Positions 1-10,336 are shown, counted from the first letter of the stretch. The stretch is 61,093 nucleotides of DNA from Lysobacteraceae bacterium (GCA_028871555.1 JAGWNA010000013.1:1-61093), one strand, 5' to 3'. Made by a program: numbers and translations. The notes: a model not told the origin generated them from the letters alone.

Positions 1-1184
1 TCCTTGCCGTTGACCATCTTGGTATCGACCACGCGCTCCACGTACACCACCGCCATCGGCTTGCCGACGTTGGCGTTGGTGAAGTCGCCCATCTTCTTGG
101 CGCCGGCGGCGTTGAGCGTGACGTCGACCTTGGGCGTGCCGCTCTGCGTATCGATGCCGGAGGCCGCATCGGTCAATTCATTGCCGGTCACGATGATGCG
201 CTTGCTCACCAGCACCGGCTCGTGACTGCCGCGCATGTAGTAGAGGTTGGCATCCGGCGGGATGTTGCCGGTGCGCGCCGCCTCCCGGGCCTGCGCATCG
301 CCGGGCTGGCCGATACCGGCGCGATATTGCAGCGTGGCGGTGGCGCCGATCAGTTTTTTCGCCTCGGCCGGATCCTGCACGCCGGCCAGTTCGACCACGA
401 TGCGGCTCTCGCCCTGCTGCTGGATCAGCGGCTCGGACACGCCCAGCGCATTGATGCGGTTGCGCAAGGTGCCCAGATTCTGCTTGATCGTGTTGAGCGA
501 CAGGGCGCGCAGCTTTTCCGGCTTGACCACGGCATTGAGCACGTATCGGTCGCCGGTGCTGGGGCCGTTGGACACATTGAGTTCGGCGTATTCGTTGGCG
601 ATGTCGTCGGACGCCTTGGCGCGGTCCTCGGCCGAACGCAGGATCACCGCAATGCCCTGGCCGCGCACCGCATTGCGGGCCACCGATTCGTAGCGGATGT
701 GCTTGTCGCGCAGCAGGCTGCGGATATCGTCCGCGTAGCCGCTCTCCTGCTTGTCGATCACGTCGTTCTCGTCGACCTGCATCAGGAAATGCACGCCGCC
801 CTGCAGATCCAGGCCCAGCGGCATCGAGCGGGCGCCGATCGCGCGCAGCCAGCCCGGTACCGTGGACTGCAGCTTGAACGCCACCGTGTAGCCGTCGCCC
901 AGCGCGCTCTTCATCGCGTCGGCACCGCTTTTCTGGACGTCGGCATTGGCGAACGTCGCCAGCAGATGGTCGCCCAGCACGCTCACTTCGCCGACAGCGA
1001 TGTGCTGCCTGGCCAGCGCCGCTGCCACTTTCTGCTGCACCGACGCGTCGATCGGCGGTGCGCCGCGGTTGGCGGTGACCTGCACGGCCGGCATCGGAAT
1101 GAAGGCATTGGGCAGCGCGTACACGATGCCGAACACCATCATCAGCGCGACCAGCGCGTACTTCCAGCGAGGAAAATCACTCAT
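1..1184 (-). CDS. secD: Protein translocase subunit SecD (N-terminal part, cut by window edge)
   Basis: Inner-membrane subunit of the SecDF complex, which uses the proton gradient to pull exported proteins through SecYEG. The reverse-strand frame opens with MSDFPRWKYALVALMMVFGI, a typical SecD first transmembrane segment, and continues into the periplasmic P1 region containing GLDLQGGVHFLMQVD, the hallmark of SecD, and later RNRINALGVSEPLIQQQG. About 394 residues are present; the C-terminal membrane domain lies beyond the left edge. Start ATG at 1184, preceded by a divergent repeat region rather than directly by yajC. It follows yajC in the same orientation, the usual gene order, with secF expected next. 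Identity is secure; only completeness is unknown. Confidence 0.95.
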   Translation of the reverse strand, partial: MSDFPRWKYALVALMMVFGIVYALPNAFIPMPAVQVTANRGAPPIDASVQQKVAAALARQHIAVGEVSVLGDHLLATFANADVQKSGADAMKSALGDGYTVAFKLQSTVPGWLRAIGARSMPLGLDLQGGVHFLMQVDENDVIDKQESGYADDIRSLLRDKHIRYESVARNAVRGQGIAVILRSAEDRAKASDDIANEYAELNVSNGPSTGDRYVLNAVVKPEKLRALSLNTIKQNLGTLRNRINALGVSEPLIQQQGESRIVVELAGVQDPAEAKKLIGATATLQYRAGIGQPGDAQAREAARTGNIPPDANLYYMRGSHEPVLVSKRIIVTGNELTDAASGIDTQSGTPKVDVTLNAAGAKKMGDFTNANVGKPMAVVYVERVVDTKMVNGK

Positions 1185-1198
1185 GATCCGGTCCTTTG

Positions 1199-1302
1199 CG
1201 ATCGTCCATGATCGCGAACGTCAGGAAGCGGCCATCCATGGCCGAAATTATTTATACGATCGTCCGTGATCGCGAACGTCAAGAAGCGGCCATCCATGGC
1301 CG
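1199..1302. repeat. Two direct copies of a 46-bp repeat containing a small hairpin
   Basis: Copies at 1199-1244 and 1257-1302 differ at only two positions and are spaced 58 bp start to start. Each copy ends in CGGCCATCCATGGCCG, whose 7-bp arms CGGCCAT and ATGGCCG can pair. They lie in the yajC-secD intergenic region, so the transcript would carry two tandem hairpins just before secD. They could be REP-like dispersed repeats or processing/attenuation sites; function is not shown. Confidence 0.85.
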
Positions 1303-1341
1303 CACTATTCGAAAAAGCCCCGCCCCCGGACATCCCGGGTT

Positions 1342-1674
1342 TCAGACGGATTTCAGCGAACCCTTGGGCAACACCTGTGCAACGGCGCTCTTCTGCACCT
1401 TGACCTTCACGTTGGTCGCGATTTCCACCGTGATGAAGGTGTCGCCAAGTTCGTCCACGCGCCCGGCGATGCCGCCGTTGGTGACTACCTCGTCCCCCTT
1501 GGCCAGGGCGGCGAGCAAGGCAGTGTGCTCCTTCTGCCGCTTCATCTGCGGGCGGATCATCATGAAGTACATCATGCCGAACAGCACCACGATCATGATG
1601 ATCATGGACACGCCGCCACCGGCAGGCTGTGCTGCGGCGGCCTGGGCGATCACTAAGGAGATCGGAAAACTCAT
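1342..1674 (-). CDS. yajC: Sec translocon accessory protein YajC
   Basis: Small single-pass membrane protein that associates with SecDF. About 110 residues starting MSFPISLVIAQAAAAQ; one hydrophobic segment (MIIMIVVLFGMMYFMMIRPQ) is followed by the YajC signature MIRPQMKRQKEH and a short beta-rich tail with GDEVVTNGGIAGRV. I chose the ATG at 1674; an in-frame TTG at 1689 would add five residues and has no better ribosome site. It sits between tgt and secD in the canonical order. A residual uncertainty is only the start codon. Confidence 0.95.
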   Translation of the reverse strand: MSFPISLVIAQAAAAQPAGGGVSMIIMIVVLFGMMYFMMIRPQMKRQKEHTALLAALAKGDEVVTNGGIAGRVDELGDTFITVEIATNVKVKVQKSAVAQVLPKGSLKSV

Positions 1675-1758
1675 CAGTCTGTCTCGCAAGTTGTGGCGCA
1701 GCCGAGGGTTTCAGCCTGACGCCCGATATGAAGATCGCCGATTATGCCATATCGTCGC

Positions 1759-1824
1759 AGGAACCCGCTTGTGGGCGATGCTCAGGCTGTACCAAACCAA
1801 AAGCATCGCCCGCGAGCGGGCTCC

Positions 1825-1826
<2 letters not shown>
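1759..1826. repeat. REP-like inverted repeat at the end of tgt
   Basis: Left arm AGGAACCCGCTTGTGGGCGA and right arm TCGCCCGCGAGCGGGCTCCT (with GATGCT/AGCATC extensions) form a long imperfect hairpin with a loop of about 20 nt. The right arm reaches the tgt stop codon. Related copies occur at 11037-11100 and 59494-59566. It may act as a terminator or mRNA stabiliser between tgt and yajC. Confidence 0.8.
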
Positions 1827-3060
<1,234 letters not shown>

Positions 3061-3077
3061 GGGTTGCACGACGCCGG

Positions 3078-3152
3078 TAGGAGCGGACCCTGTGCGCGAT
3101 GCCCTTGTCGGGGTGCCGGCGAAGAGCATTCGCCCACAGGGTGGGCTCCTAC
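3078..3152. repeat. Second REP family: GTAGGAGC / GCTCCTAC inverted repeat
   Basis: Left arm GTAGGAGCGGACCCTGTGCG and right arm CCCACAGGGTGGGCTCCTAC form an imperfect hairpin with a central GATGC/GCATT pair. A half copy of the same family begins at 10995. The element follows the 3033-3060 hairpin in the same intergenic gap. Confidence 0.75.
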
Positions 3153-3170
3153 GTGCAGGGCGACGGGCCG

Positions 3171-4202
3171 TCAGCAACCGTGCGGCAGGATCAGCATCGC
3201 ATCGCCATAGGAGAAGAACCGGTAACGCTGCCCGACCGCATGACGGTAGGCGTCGAGAATCGCCTCGCGCCCGGCCAGCGCCGACACCAGCATCAGCAGG
3301 GTCGATTGCGGCAGGTGGAAATTGGTGAGCAGGCCGTCGATGCTGCTGAAGCGGTAGCCCGGAAAGATGAAGATCCGCGTTTCGCCGGCGAAGGGATGCA
3401 GCTCGCCGTCCTTGCTGGCGCTTTCCAGCGCCCGCACCACGGTGGTGCCGACCGCGATCACGCGACCGCCGGCGGCACGGGTACGGCGGATCTGTTCGAT
3501 CAGGCTGGCGCCGACGTTGAGCCATTCGCTGTGCATCCGGTGATCCTTGAGATCGTCCGCACGCACCGGCTGAAACGTCCCCGCGCCGACATGCAGCGTG
3601 ACGTAACCGAAATCGACCCCGCGCCCGCGCAATTCGGCCAGCATCGCCTCGTCGAAATGCAGGCCGGCGGTTGGCGCGGCGACCGCGCCGGGCTCGCGCG
3701 CGAACACGGTCTGGTAACGTTCCACGTCGCCGGCGTCGGCGTGCCGCCCGATATACGGCGGCAACGGCATCTCGCCGAGTTTCAGCAGCAATTTTTCCAG
3801 CGGCTCGGGCGCCTCGAAGCGTAGGCGGAAGAATCCCTCGTCGCGCCCCAGCACCACCGCATGGCTGCCGTCGGCCAGCTCGATGCGGCCACCCTCCTTC
3901 GGTTTCTTGCTGACGCCCAGCTGCACCGTGGCTTGATGTGCGCCGGTGACCCGCTCGATCAGGATCTCCACCACGCCACCGCTTTCCTTGCGCCCGTGCA
4001 GGCGCGCCGGCAGCACCCGGGTATCGTTGAACACCAGCAGGTCGCCCGCCCGCAGGAAATCCGGCAGCTCGCGGAACAGCCGATCCTGCAGCGCATGCGT
4101 GGCCCCGTCCAGCAACAGCATCCGGCTGGCCGAGCGTTCGGCCAGCGGCACCTGTGCGATCAGCTCGGGTGGCAGTTCAAAATCGAAATCGGATTTCTTC
4201 AA
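3171..4202 (-). CDS. queA: S-adenosylmethionine:tRNA ribosyltransferase-isomerase QueA
   Basis: Transfers and isomerises the ribosyl group of SAM onto preQ1-tRNA to give epoxyqueuosine. The product is about 343 residues, the family length, with conserved blocks [41 protein letters not shown] and [16 protein letters not shown]. The reading frame is open far upstream, but homology begins at [17 protein letters not shown], so I place the start at the TTG codon at 4202 (reverse strand). An AAGG stretch lies very close to it. The gene is first in the queA-tgt-yajC-secD set. The main doubt is the unusual start codon. Confidence 0.95.
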   Translation of the reverse strand: MKKSDFDFELPPELIAQVPLAERSASRMLLLDGATHALQDRLFRELPDFLRAGDLLVFNDTRVLPARLHGRKESGGVVEILIERVTGAHQATVQLGVSKKPKEGGRIELADGSHAVVLGRDEGFFRLRFEAPEPLEKLLLKLGEMPLPPYIGRHADAGDVERYQTVFAREPGAVAAPTAGLHFDEAMLAELRGRGVDFGYVTLHVGAGTFQPVRADDLKDHRMHSEWLNVGASLIEQIRRTRAAGGRVIAVGTTVVRALESASKDGELHPFAGETRIFIFPGYRFSSIDGLLTNFHLPQSTLLMLVSALAGREAILDAYRHAVGQRYRFFSYGDAMLILPHGC

Positions 4203-4267
4203 GGACCTTCGACCGGCAGACTCATGCGGGACATTATCCCGCAGCGGACAAGCCCTTGCGCGGGTTC

Positions 4268-4870
4268 CTACAGCCAGCCCTTCTGCCGGGCCAGCCGATA
4301 CGCCTCGATGCGGTTGCCGACGCCGAGCTTGCCGATCGCCTCGGAAAGGTAATTCCGCACGGTGCCGTGCGACAGGTTCAGTTGTGCGGCGATGTCGCCG
4401 GCGGACTGGCCCTCGCCGGCCAGCCGCAGCACCTGGCGCTCGCGGTCGTTCAGCGGATCGGCCTGCGACCACGCCTCCAGCGCCAGCTGCGGGTCGATGG
4501 CGCGACCGCCGCGATGCACGGTGCGCAAGGCCTCGGCGAGATTCTCGGCCGGGGCATCCTTCAGCAGGTAACCGGACACGCCGGCATCCAGCGCGCGGCG
4601 CAGGAAACCCGGTCGCGCGAACGTGGTCACGATGATCACCTTGATCGGCAGTTGCTGCCGCTGGACGCGCTGCGCCAGTTCCAGTCCGGTGAGGCCCGGC
4701 ATCTCGATGTCGGTGACCAGCACGTCGGGCCTCAGCCGCTGCAGCTCGCGCCAGGCAGCCTCGCCGTCGGCCGCCGAACCGAGCACCTCGATGTCGGACT
4801 CCAGCCCCAGCAGCGCGGACAGCGCGCCGCGCACCATCGCCTGATCCTCGGCCAGCAGCACGCGGATCAT
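4268..4870 (-). CDS. LuxR-type response regulator (DesR-like)
   Basis: A 200-residue DNA-binding response regulator of the NarL/FixJ group. The receiver has acidic residues near 8-10 (LAEDQ), phospho-acceptor D54 in VTDIEMPG, and the KDAPAE lysine region. The C-terminal HTH_LuxR domain reads [20 protein letters not shown] followed by [16 protein letters not shown]. It starts 82 bp after the stop of the histidine kinase gene and is the last gene of the ABC transporter-kinase-regulator set. Likely role: transcriptional control of the adjacent exporter or of membrane-related genes, inferred from context. Confidence 0.92.
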   Translation of the reverse strand: MIRVLLAEDQAMVRGALSALLGLESDIEVLGSAADGEAAWRELQRLRPDVLVTDIEMPGLTGLELAQRVQRQQLPIKVIIVTTFARPGFLRRALDAGVSGYLLKDAPAENLAEALRTVHRGGRAIDPQLALEAWSQADPLNDRERQVLRLAGEGQSAGDIAAQLNLSHGTVRNYLSEAIGKLGVGNRIEAYRLARQKGWL

Positions 4871-4952
4871 GCGGACCCTGCCCGCTCTTGCACGAACACC
4901 GTCGATCGATACGGCACCGCGATTGCTCCGTCGATGGAAACCCGTGATGGAT

Positions 4953-6164
4953 TCATGCGGCGGAGTGCCCGGAAACCGTCGTTGCAAGCGCCCCTGCGCT
5001 GGGCACGTCGGGCGACGACCGCACCGGCCGGACCGGGCGCATGACCGGCATCGGCACCTCGATCTCCACTCGCGTACCCCCGCCCCGCGGCGACTCGATG
5101 GCCAGCGTACCGCCCAGCACCCGTACCCGTTCGCGCATGCCGCACAGCCCGTTGCCTTCGGCGCCGATGCCGCCGCGGCCGTTGTCGCTGATCTGCAGGC
5201 GTACCGAAGCAGGCGCACGCTCCATCTCGATCCGCGCCTGTGTGGCATCGGCATGCCGCGCGATGTTGGTGACCGCCTCGCGCAGGATCAACGAAAGGCC
5301 GCGCTCGACGTCGTCCGGCAGGTCGGCCGGCGGATGGGCATAGCTGCAATGCACCCGCGACGACTCCAGCAGCAGCCGTGCCGAAGCCAGCTCGGCCGCC
5401 AGGTCCGCGGCGCGGATGCCGCTGACGGCGCTGCGCACTTCGGCCAGCGCGTGCCGCGCCACCTTTTCCGCTTCCTCCACTTCGCGCCGGGCGCCTTCGG
5501 TGTCGCGATCGAACAGCTTGCGCGACAGCTCCAGCTTCAGCGCGATCAGGGACAGCGTATGGCCGAGCAGGTCGTGCAGGTCGCGACCGATCCGCTCGCG
5601 TTCGGCCAGTGCCGCCAGGCGACGCACCTCGTCATGCGACAACTGCAGTTCGGCGTTCTTCCGCTCGTTGTCGCGCTCGGCATGGATGACCAGGCCGATG
5701 ATGAAACTGGTAACCGGGATCGAAACCCACATCTGCCATGTGTAACCGAGCGAAACCGCCTCCGCGACCATCGCGGCATTGAGACCTGCCAGCAGCAGCA
5801 TGTAGCGAATCAGTCCAAGGCGCCGGCTGCTCAGCATCACGCAGCCATAGATGAAATAGCTCAGTCCGCTCGCGTACCACGGCAGCAGCAGCAGGGACAG
5901 CGCCACCAGTGCCAGTGCATACCATCGCGAGGTGCGCTGCGAAGCCAGGCAGCACTTCGCATACAGGGCAATGAACAACGGATAGGTGATCAGCGTGAAG
6001 ATCGCCCAGCGCCAGCTGTAGCCACTGAAGATCGGCGTGATGAATACCCACGACGACCACAACAGGTGAATCGCATCGGTCCAGGATGACTTGCCCCGGC
6101 GCACCGTGCAGGCCACCAGGGAATCCGGCGCCGGGGTGAAAAACTCGACGATGCGCTTTTTCAT
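4953..6164 (-). CDS. Sensor histidine kinase, DesK/HPK7 family
   Basis: Membrane sensor kinase of 403 residues. About five hydrophobic segments fill residues 30-160, followed by a coiled region and the HisKA_3 dimerisation helix with phospho-acceptor H197 in GRDLHDLLGHTLSLIALK. The HATPase_c domain contains REAVTNIARHADA (N box) and SDNGRGG (G1 box), then GLCGMRERV. The last 25 residues are a proline/serine-rich tail. It lies directly downstream of an ABC-2 permease and upstream of its LuxR-type regulator. In other bacteria kinases of this type sense membrane state or membrane-active compounds; the signal here is unknown. Confidence 0.93.
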   Translation of the reverse strand: MKKRIVEFFTPAPDSLVACTVRRGKSSWTDAIHLLWSSWVFITPIFSGYSWRWAIFTLITYPLFIALYAKCCLASQRTSRWYALALVALSLLLLPWYASGLSYFIYGCVMLSSRRLGLIRYMLLLAGLNAAMVAEAVSLGYTWQMWVSIPVTSFIIGLVIHAERDNERKNAELQLSHDEVRRLAALAERERIGRDLHDLLGHTLSLIALKLELSRKLFDRDTEGARREVEEAEKVARHALAEVRSAVSGIRAADLAAELASARLLLESSRVHCSYAHPPADLPDDVERGLSLILREAVTNIARHADATQARIEMERAPASVRLQISDNGRGGIGAEGNGLCGMRERVRVLGGTLAIESPRGGGTRVEIEVPMPVMRPVRPVRSSPDVPSAGALATTVSGHSAA

Positions 6165-6205
6165 GGCGTTGGCTGCCCGAATTTCGTACCGGTACGCATG
6201 CTACT

Positions 6206-6994
6206 TCAACCGTGGCGGCGCAGCCTTCGTGCCGCCAGCAGCGCGAACACGGCGGCAAAACCTGCCAGCAGCAGCAGGTGTGGCAGCAGCGGGCCGTGGT
6301 TCATGCCCACCGCGGCCAGTGCCAGCCGGTCGAGGTGATAGCTCGGCCACACCGGTGCGATCCGTTGCAGGAACCTGGGCAGCATCGGCAACGGGAGCCA
6401 CAGGCCCGACATGAACGACATCGGCAGATAGATCAGCTGCAGCATGCCGGGCGCCCCCTGCCCCTTGATCAGCGTGCCGACGAACATCCCCAGCGCGCAG
6501 AACGGCAGCACGCCAAGCGTGCCGGTCAGCAACAAGGCGCCCGCCTGGGCCGCGCCCAGCGTCACGTGCCCCAGCGACAGCGCCATGACCAGCAGCAACA
6601 CGATCACCACCCCGGCGACAGTCATTGCCATCAGCATCTTGCCCAGCAGATACGCGCCAGGCGGCATCGGCACGGCACGCTTGAACGTCAGCAACCCGCC
6701 ATCTCGCTCCAGCGCCAGCGACACACCGAAACCGAACAGGCCAGGGCTCATCACGCCGAATACGCCATAGCTGGCCAGCAGGTAGCGCGCAGCGTCCGCC
6801 CCGTTCGACCTGCTCATCAGCACCCCGAACAGCAGGTAGAACATCGCCGGGAACAACATGATCGGCAGCATGAAGCCCGGCGCGCGCATGTAGCGCAGAC
6901 ATTCGCTGCGCGCTTCTTCGAGATAGGCGCCGATAACGCGGCGGCGCCGCATCACGGGTGAGCCCGGTTCGTTGACAGACATGACGGTTTCCAT
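6206..6994 (-). CDS. ABC-2 type transporter permease
   Basis: Inner-membrane permease of about 262 residues with six hydrophobic segments, including FMLPIMLFPAMFYLLFGVLM and VVIVLLLVMALSLGHV, and the ABC-2 motif region YLPMSFMSGLWLPLPMLPRF before the last helices. It starts right after the stop of the ATPase gene (ATG at 6994, one base between them); a second ATG at 6982 has a better GGAAA ribosome site and may be the true start. It pairs with the upstream ATPase as an exporter of lipids, peptides or antibiotics; the cargo cannot be read from sequence. Confidence 0.92.
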   Translation of the reverse strand: METVMSVNEPGSPVMRRRRVIGAYLEEARSECLRYMRAPGFMLPIMLFPAMFYLLFGVLMSRSNGADAARYLLASYGVFGVMSPGLFGFGVSLALERDGGLLTFKRAVPMPPGAYLLGKMLMAMTVAGVVIVLLLVMALSLGHVTLGAAQAGALLLTGTLGVLPFCALGMFVGTLIKGQGAPGMLQLIYLPMSFMSGLWLPLPMLPRFLQRIAPVWPSYHLDRLALAAVGMNHGPLLPHLLLLAGFAAVFALLAARRLRRHG

Positions 6995-6995
6995 T

Positions 6996-7925
6996 TCAGG
7001 CGGCCTCGCGCCGGTCGGTGCCCGATGCTCCGTCGGCATCGCGGATGAGCTCGGTGAACGCCTCGGCCAGTCCGGCACGTTGCACTTCCAGTTCGGCGAG
7101 TTGCGGATCGGCCTCGAGCAGACGCCGCACCACCGCCTCGGCATCTGCAGTGGTGACATGCAGGCGTCCGTTCCGCAGCGAAGCCTCGCTGACGCCTGGC
7201 CATGAACGCACCGCTTCGGTGGACAGCGAACTCGCGCAGCGAATGCGCTTGCGATCGACTCGCGCACGCAATGCGTCGACCGTGCCTTCGTGGATCGCCC
7301 GGCCGTGCGCGATCACACAGACGCGATCGGCCAGCGCCTCGGCCTCTTCCAGGTAATGCGTGGTCAGCAGCACCGAGCAACCCTCGGCGAGCAATATGCG
7401 GATCGCCGTCCACAGCTTCTGCCGGGCCTCGACATCCATGCCCACGGTGGGTTCATCCAGGAACAGCAGCTCGGGGCGGCCGCACAACGCCAGCGCGAAC
7501 TGCACGCGCCGCTGCTGGCCGCCGGAAAGTTTCGCGTAGGGACGTTCGAGCAGATCGGCAATGCCAGCCAGCGCGGCGGTTTCCGCCGGCGCGCGCGGTG
7601 CGGGATAATAGCTGGCGGTCAGCCGCAGCAGTTCGCCCACCCGCAGCGTCGGCGGCAGCTCGGCATGCTGCAGCATCACGCCGATGCGCCGCCGCGCGGA
7701 GATCCTCTGCGGGTCCTGCCCGAACAGCTCGACCGTACCGGCGTCGGCACGAATCAATCCCAGCGACAGGCCGATGGCGGTGCTCTTGCCGGCCCCATTG
7801 GACCCGAGCAGCGCAAGTAACTCGCCACGGTGCAGGACCAGGTCGAAACCGTCCAGCGCGACGAGTGAGCCGTAGCGTTTCAGGGTGCCGGCAAGGCGGA
7901 CAACCGGGTCGGATCGATCAGTCAT
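6996..7925 (-). CDS. ABC transporter ATP-binding protein (drug/lipid exporter type)
   Basis: 309-residue ATPase: Walker A GSNGAGKST (residues 41-49), Q-loop QHAELPP, signature LSGGQQRRV, Walker B LLFLDEPTVGMD and switch histidine in TTHYLEEAE. The domain type is that of DrrA/CcmA-like exporters paired with ABC-2 permeases. The start ATG at 7925 is preceded by AGGAG. A C-terminal extension of about 90 residues after the nucleotide-binding domain is normal in this group. It is the first gene of the leftward unit ATPase-permease-kinase-regulator, suggesting self-contained sensing and export. Confidence 0.94.
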   Translation of the reverse strand: MTDRSDPVVRLAGTLKRYGSLVALDGFDLVLHRGELLALLGSNGAGKSTAIGLSLGLIRADAGTVELFGQDPQRISARRRIGVMLQHAELPPTLRVGELLRLTASYYPAPRAPAETAALAGIADLLERPYAKLSGGQQRRVQFALALCGRPELLFLDEPTVGMDVEARQKLWTAIRILLAEGCSVLLTTHYLEEAEALADRVCVIAHGRAIHEGTVDALRARVDRKRIRCASSLSTEAVRSWPGVSEASLRNGRLHVTTADAEAVVRRLLEADPQLAELEVQRAGLAEAFTELIRDADGASGTDRREAA

Positions 7926-8095
7926 GGATGGGCTCCTAGTGCCTGCCAGCGTAGGCGGATCGCTGCCCCCGCAACCACCCGCCGGCGTCAGTCGTCGCAG
8001 GTGACAGGCGTCATGCGGGGTACCGGCATCCCCCATCGGCGCGTTATGCTCAAGGGATATTGACGCGCGTATCGACCGTTCCAGTCGCCGCGCAG

Positions 8096-8113
8096 CGGGG
8101 GGTGTCGCCCCCG
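8096..8113. promoter_or_regulatory. G/C hairpin in the leader of the aminotransferase gene
   Basis: CGGGGG and CCCCCG can pair around a six-base loop, about 100 bp upstream of the aminotransferase start. The rest of the 290-bp divergent gap (7926-8215) should carry promoters for both directions but I see no clear consensus boxes. Confidence 0.35.
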
Positions 8114-8215
8114 GAAACCGCCTTTCAGGGTGCGTTTCATGCCGCGACGCGCATATGAAAACGCCGGCCTGCTTTGCGTTGGGAGCAAGGCGCCGGCGGA
8201 TTGGAGGAGGAAACC

Positions 8216-9712
8216 ATGGGTGTGATCGAGCAACTGCGTGAACTGCGAGACTTCGGCGGCAAACCCCGCACTACCGGCCTGGACGACGCCAGCATCGAGC
8301 GCATGGCCGCCGCTGACGCCATGCTGGGCCAGGCGATTGCCGAGGCGGTCGCCCGCCATCGCGAATTGCGCGCGGACATGACGGACTTCCTGAAGCTGGA
8401 CGAAGCCATGCAGCTCGCCCAGGCACAGGCCGGCTTCGTCAATTTCTATCCGGACGACGCGATCAACCCCTACCTGCCGGCCGCCGCGCGCGGCCCGTGG
8501 ATCGTCACCCTGAAGGGTGCCGTGGTCCACGACAACGGCGGCTACGGCATGCTCGGCTTCGGCCACAACGAGCCGGCGATCCTCGCCGCTCTCGCCCGCC
8601 CGCAGGTGATGGCGAACGTGATGTCGCCCAGCGTGTCGCAGTTGCGCTTCGCACGCGCCATGAACAAGGAGCTGGGCCGCACCCGCGGCGGCAGCCCGTA
8701 TGCGCGCTATCTGTGCCTGAATTCCGGTTCCGAGTCGGTTTCGCTGGCCTGCCGCATCGCCGACGTCAATGCCAAGCTGATGACCGATGCCGACGGCCGT
8801 TACGCCGGCCGCGCGATCAAGCGCCTCGCGGTGAAGGGCGCATTCCACGGCCGCACCGACAAGCCGGCGCTGTATTCCGACTCCAGCCGCAAGGCCTACC
8901 GGCAGCATCTCGCCAGCTACCGGCACGAGGAAAGCCTGATCACGGTGGCGCCGTACGACGTGGCGCAACTGGAAGCGGCGTTTGCCGATGCCGACAAGCA
9001 CGGCTGGTTCATCGAAGCGATGTTCCTGGAACCGGTGATGGGCGAAGGCGACCCCGGCCGCGCGGTCACGCCGGAGTTCTACACGGCGGCCCGCGCATTG
9101 ACCGAAGCCCACGGCACGCTGCTGCTGGTCGACTCGATCCAGGCCGGCCTGCGTGCGCATGGCGTGCTGTCGATCACCGACTACCCCGGCTTCGAGAAAC
9201 TCCCGGCGCCGGATATGGAGACGTTCTCCAAAGCGCTCAACGCCGGCCAGTACCCGCTGTCGGTGCTGGCGGTCAGCGAGCGCACCGCCGGGCTGTACCG
9301 CAAGGGCATCTACGGCAACACCATGACCACCAACCCGCGCGCGCTGGACGTGGCGCTGTCCACGCTGGACCAGTTGAACGATGCCGTACGCGACAATATC
9401 CGCGAACGCGGCAAGGAGTTCGTCGACAAGCTCAACGCGCTGAAGAACGAACTGGGCGGCCTGATCACCAAGGTGCAGGGCACCGGCCTGCTGTTCTCCT
9501 GCGAGCTGGCGCCGGAATACAAATGCTACGGTGCCGATTCGACCGAGGAATACCTGCGCGAACACGGTATCGGCGTGATCCACGGCGGTATCAACTCGCT
9601 GCGCTTCACCCCGCATTTCAACGTCACCAGTGCCGAGGTGGACCTGATCGTGGCAAACGTGCGCAAGGCGCTGCTGGAGGGTCCGCGCAAGGCCAGGACC
9701 GAGGCAGCCTAG
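8216..9712 (+). CDS. Class III PLP-dependent aminotransferase, substrate unknown
   Basis: 498-residue fold-type I pyridoxal-phosphate enzyme. The start ATG at 8216 has a very strong GGAGGAGGAAA ribosome site, so an upstream in-frame start at 8174 is unlikely. Motifs: LNSGSESVSLACRIAD (phosphate binding), KGAFHGRTDKPALYSD, FLEPVMGEGD, LLVDSIQAGLRAHG (cofactor aspartate, although the usual DE is DS), and the Schiff-base lysine in METFSKALNAGQYPLSVL. An N-terminal region of about 60 residues precedes the conserved core. It stands alone, with no pathway neighbours to reveal a substrate. Related families act on omega-amino groups such as ornithine or lysine. Confidence 0.85.
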   Translation: MGVIEQLRELRDFGGKPRTTGLDDASIERMAAADAMLGQAIAEAVARHRELRADMTDFLKLDEAMQLAQAQAGFVNFYPDDAINPYLPAAARGPWIVTLKGAVVHDNGGYGMLGFGHNEPAILAALARPQVMANVMSPSVSQLRFARAMNKELGRTRGGSPYARYLCLNSGSESVSLACRIADVNAKLMTDADGRYAGRAIKRLAVKGAFHGRTDKPALYSDSSRKAYRQHLASYRHEESLITVAPYDVAQLEAAFADADKHGWFIEAMFLEPVMGEGDPGRAVTPEFYTAARALTEAHGTLLLVDSIQAGLRAHGVLSITDYPGFEKLPAPDMETFSKALNAGQYPLSVLAVSERTAGLYRKGIYGNTMTTNPRALDVALSTLDQLNDAVRDNIRERGKEFVDKLNALKNELGGLITKVQGTGLLFSCELAPEYKCYGADSTEEYLREHGIGVIHGGINSLRFTPHFNVTSAEVDLIVANVRKALLEGPRKARTEAA

Positions 9713-9735
9713 GAGTGGGCGGCAGAAATCTTCGG

Positions 9736-9766
9736 GCCGCGGCGACGGTTGACACGTCGCCGCGGC
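9736..9766. terminator. Strong hairpin after the aminotransferase gene
   Basis: GCCGCGGCGACG and CGTCGCCGCGGC form a perfect 12-bp stem around GTTGACA, 24 bp after the stop codon. No T run follows, so it is either a Rho-independent terminator with a weak tail or an mRNA-end stabiliser. Confidence 0.65.
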
Positions 9767-9870
9767 AAAGTACTGCGCGCATGTCAGGTTTCGCCGACTC
9801 CCGGGAAGACCGGCAGCCCGCCTAGACTGGCGCTGCCGGCAGGTGCCGGTCACTCAGGAAGGATCCCACG

Positions 9871-10230
9871 ATGTCGATCTCACTACGTCTGCTCGCGCTC
9901 AGTGCCGCCCTGGCCATCGGCGGCGCCGCTTCTGCGGCGACACCGCAAACCGGCACGGCAGCCCCTGCGGCCAAGGTGCGCACCGCGCAACAGCAACGCA
10001 TGGCGGACTGCAATCAGCAAGCCAAGGGCAAGAAGGGCGTCGAACGCAGGAGCTACATGAGCTCCTGCCTCAAGGGCAAGGGCACCGCCAAAGCCACCGC
10101 CCCGTCGGCCCGGCAGTCCCGGCCGGACAGGATGAAAAGCTGCGATGCCGACGCCAGGACCAGGGAACTGGGAGGCGCCGAACGCAAGAGCTTCATGAGT
10201 GACTGCCTGAAGGGCGCCGCCACACAGTAA
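9871..10230 (+). CDS. psiF: PsiF-repeat periplasmic protein
   Basis: 119-residue exported protein. The signal peptide ends near ASAA (residues 20-23), then two PsiF repeats follow, each with the pattern MxxC...K...YMSSCLKG / FMSDCLKG ([15 protein letters not shown] and [16 protein letters not shown]). The repeats are lysine/cysteine-rich and their biochemical role is unknown; in E. coli the gene is named as phosphate-starvation inducible. I looked for a Pho box upstream and found none. The start ATG follows AGGAAGGA. It lies alone between the aminotransferase and upp. Confidence 0.9.
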   Translation: MSISLRLLALSAALAIGGAASAATPQTGTAAPAAKVRTAQQQRMADCNQQAKGKKGVERRSYMSSCLKGKGTAKATAPSARQSRPDRMKSCDADARTRELGGAERKSFMSDCLKGAATQ

Positions 10231-10336
10231 GCCCCGGTGCCCCGACGCGCACGCATGCTCCCGCGTGCGTGCGGGAGGCCGCTTCGTTAAGCTCCCCGAC
10301 TGTCGTCACGCCGCGCACCACCGAAGGCAGTCCGCC

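Noticed and set aside
9767..9870. Pho box before psiF
   Set aside because: No pair of CTGTCAT-like half sites at the right spacing.
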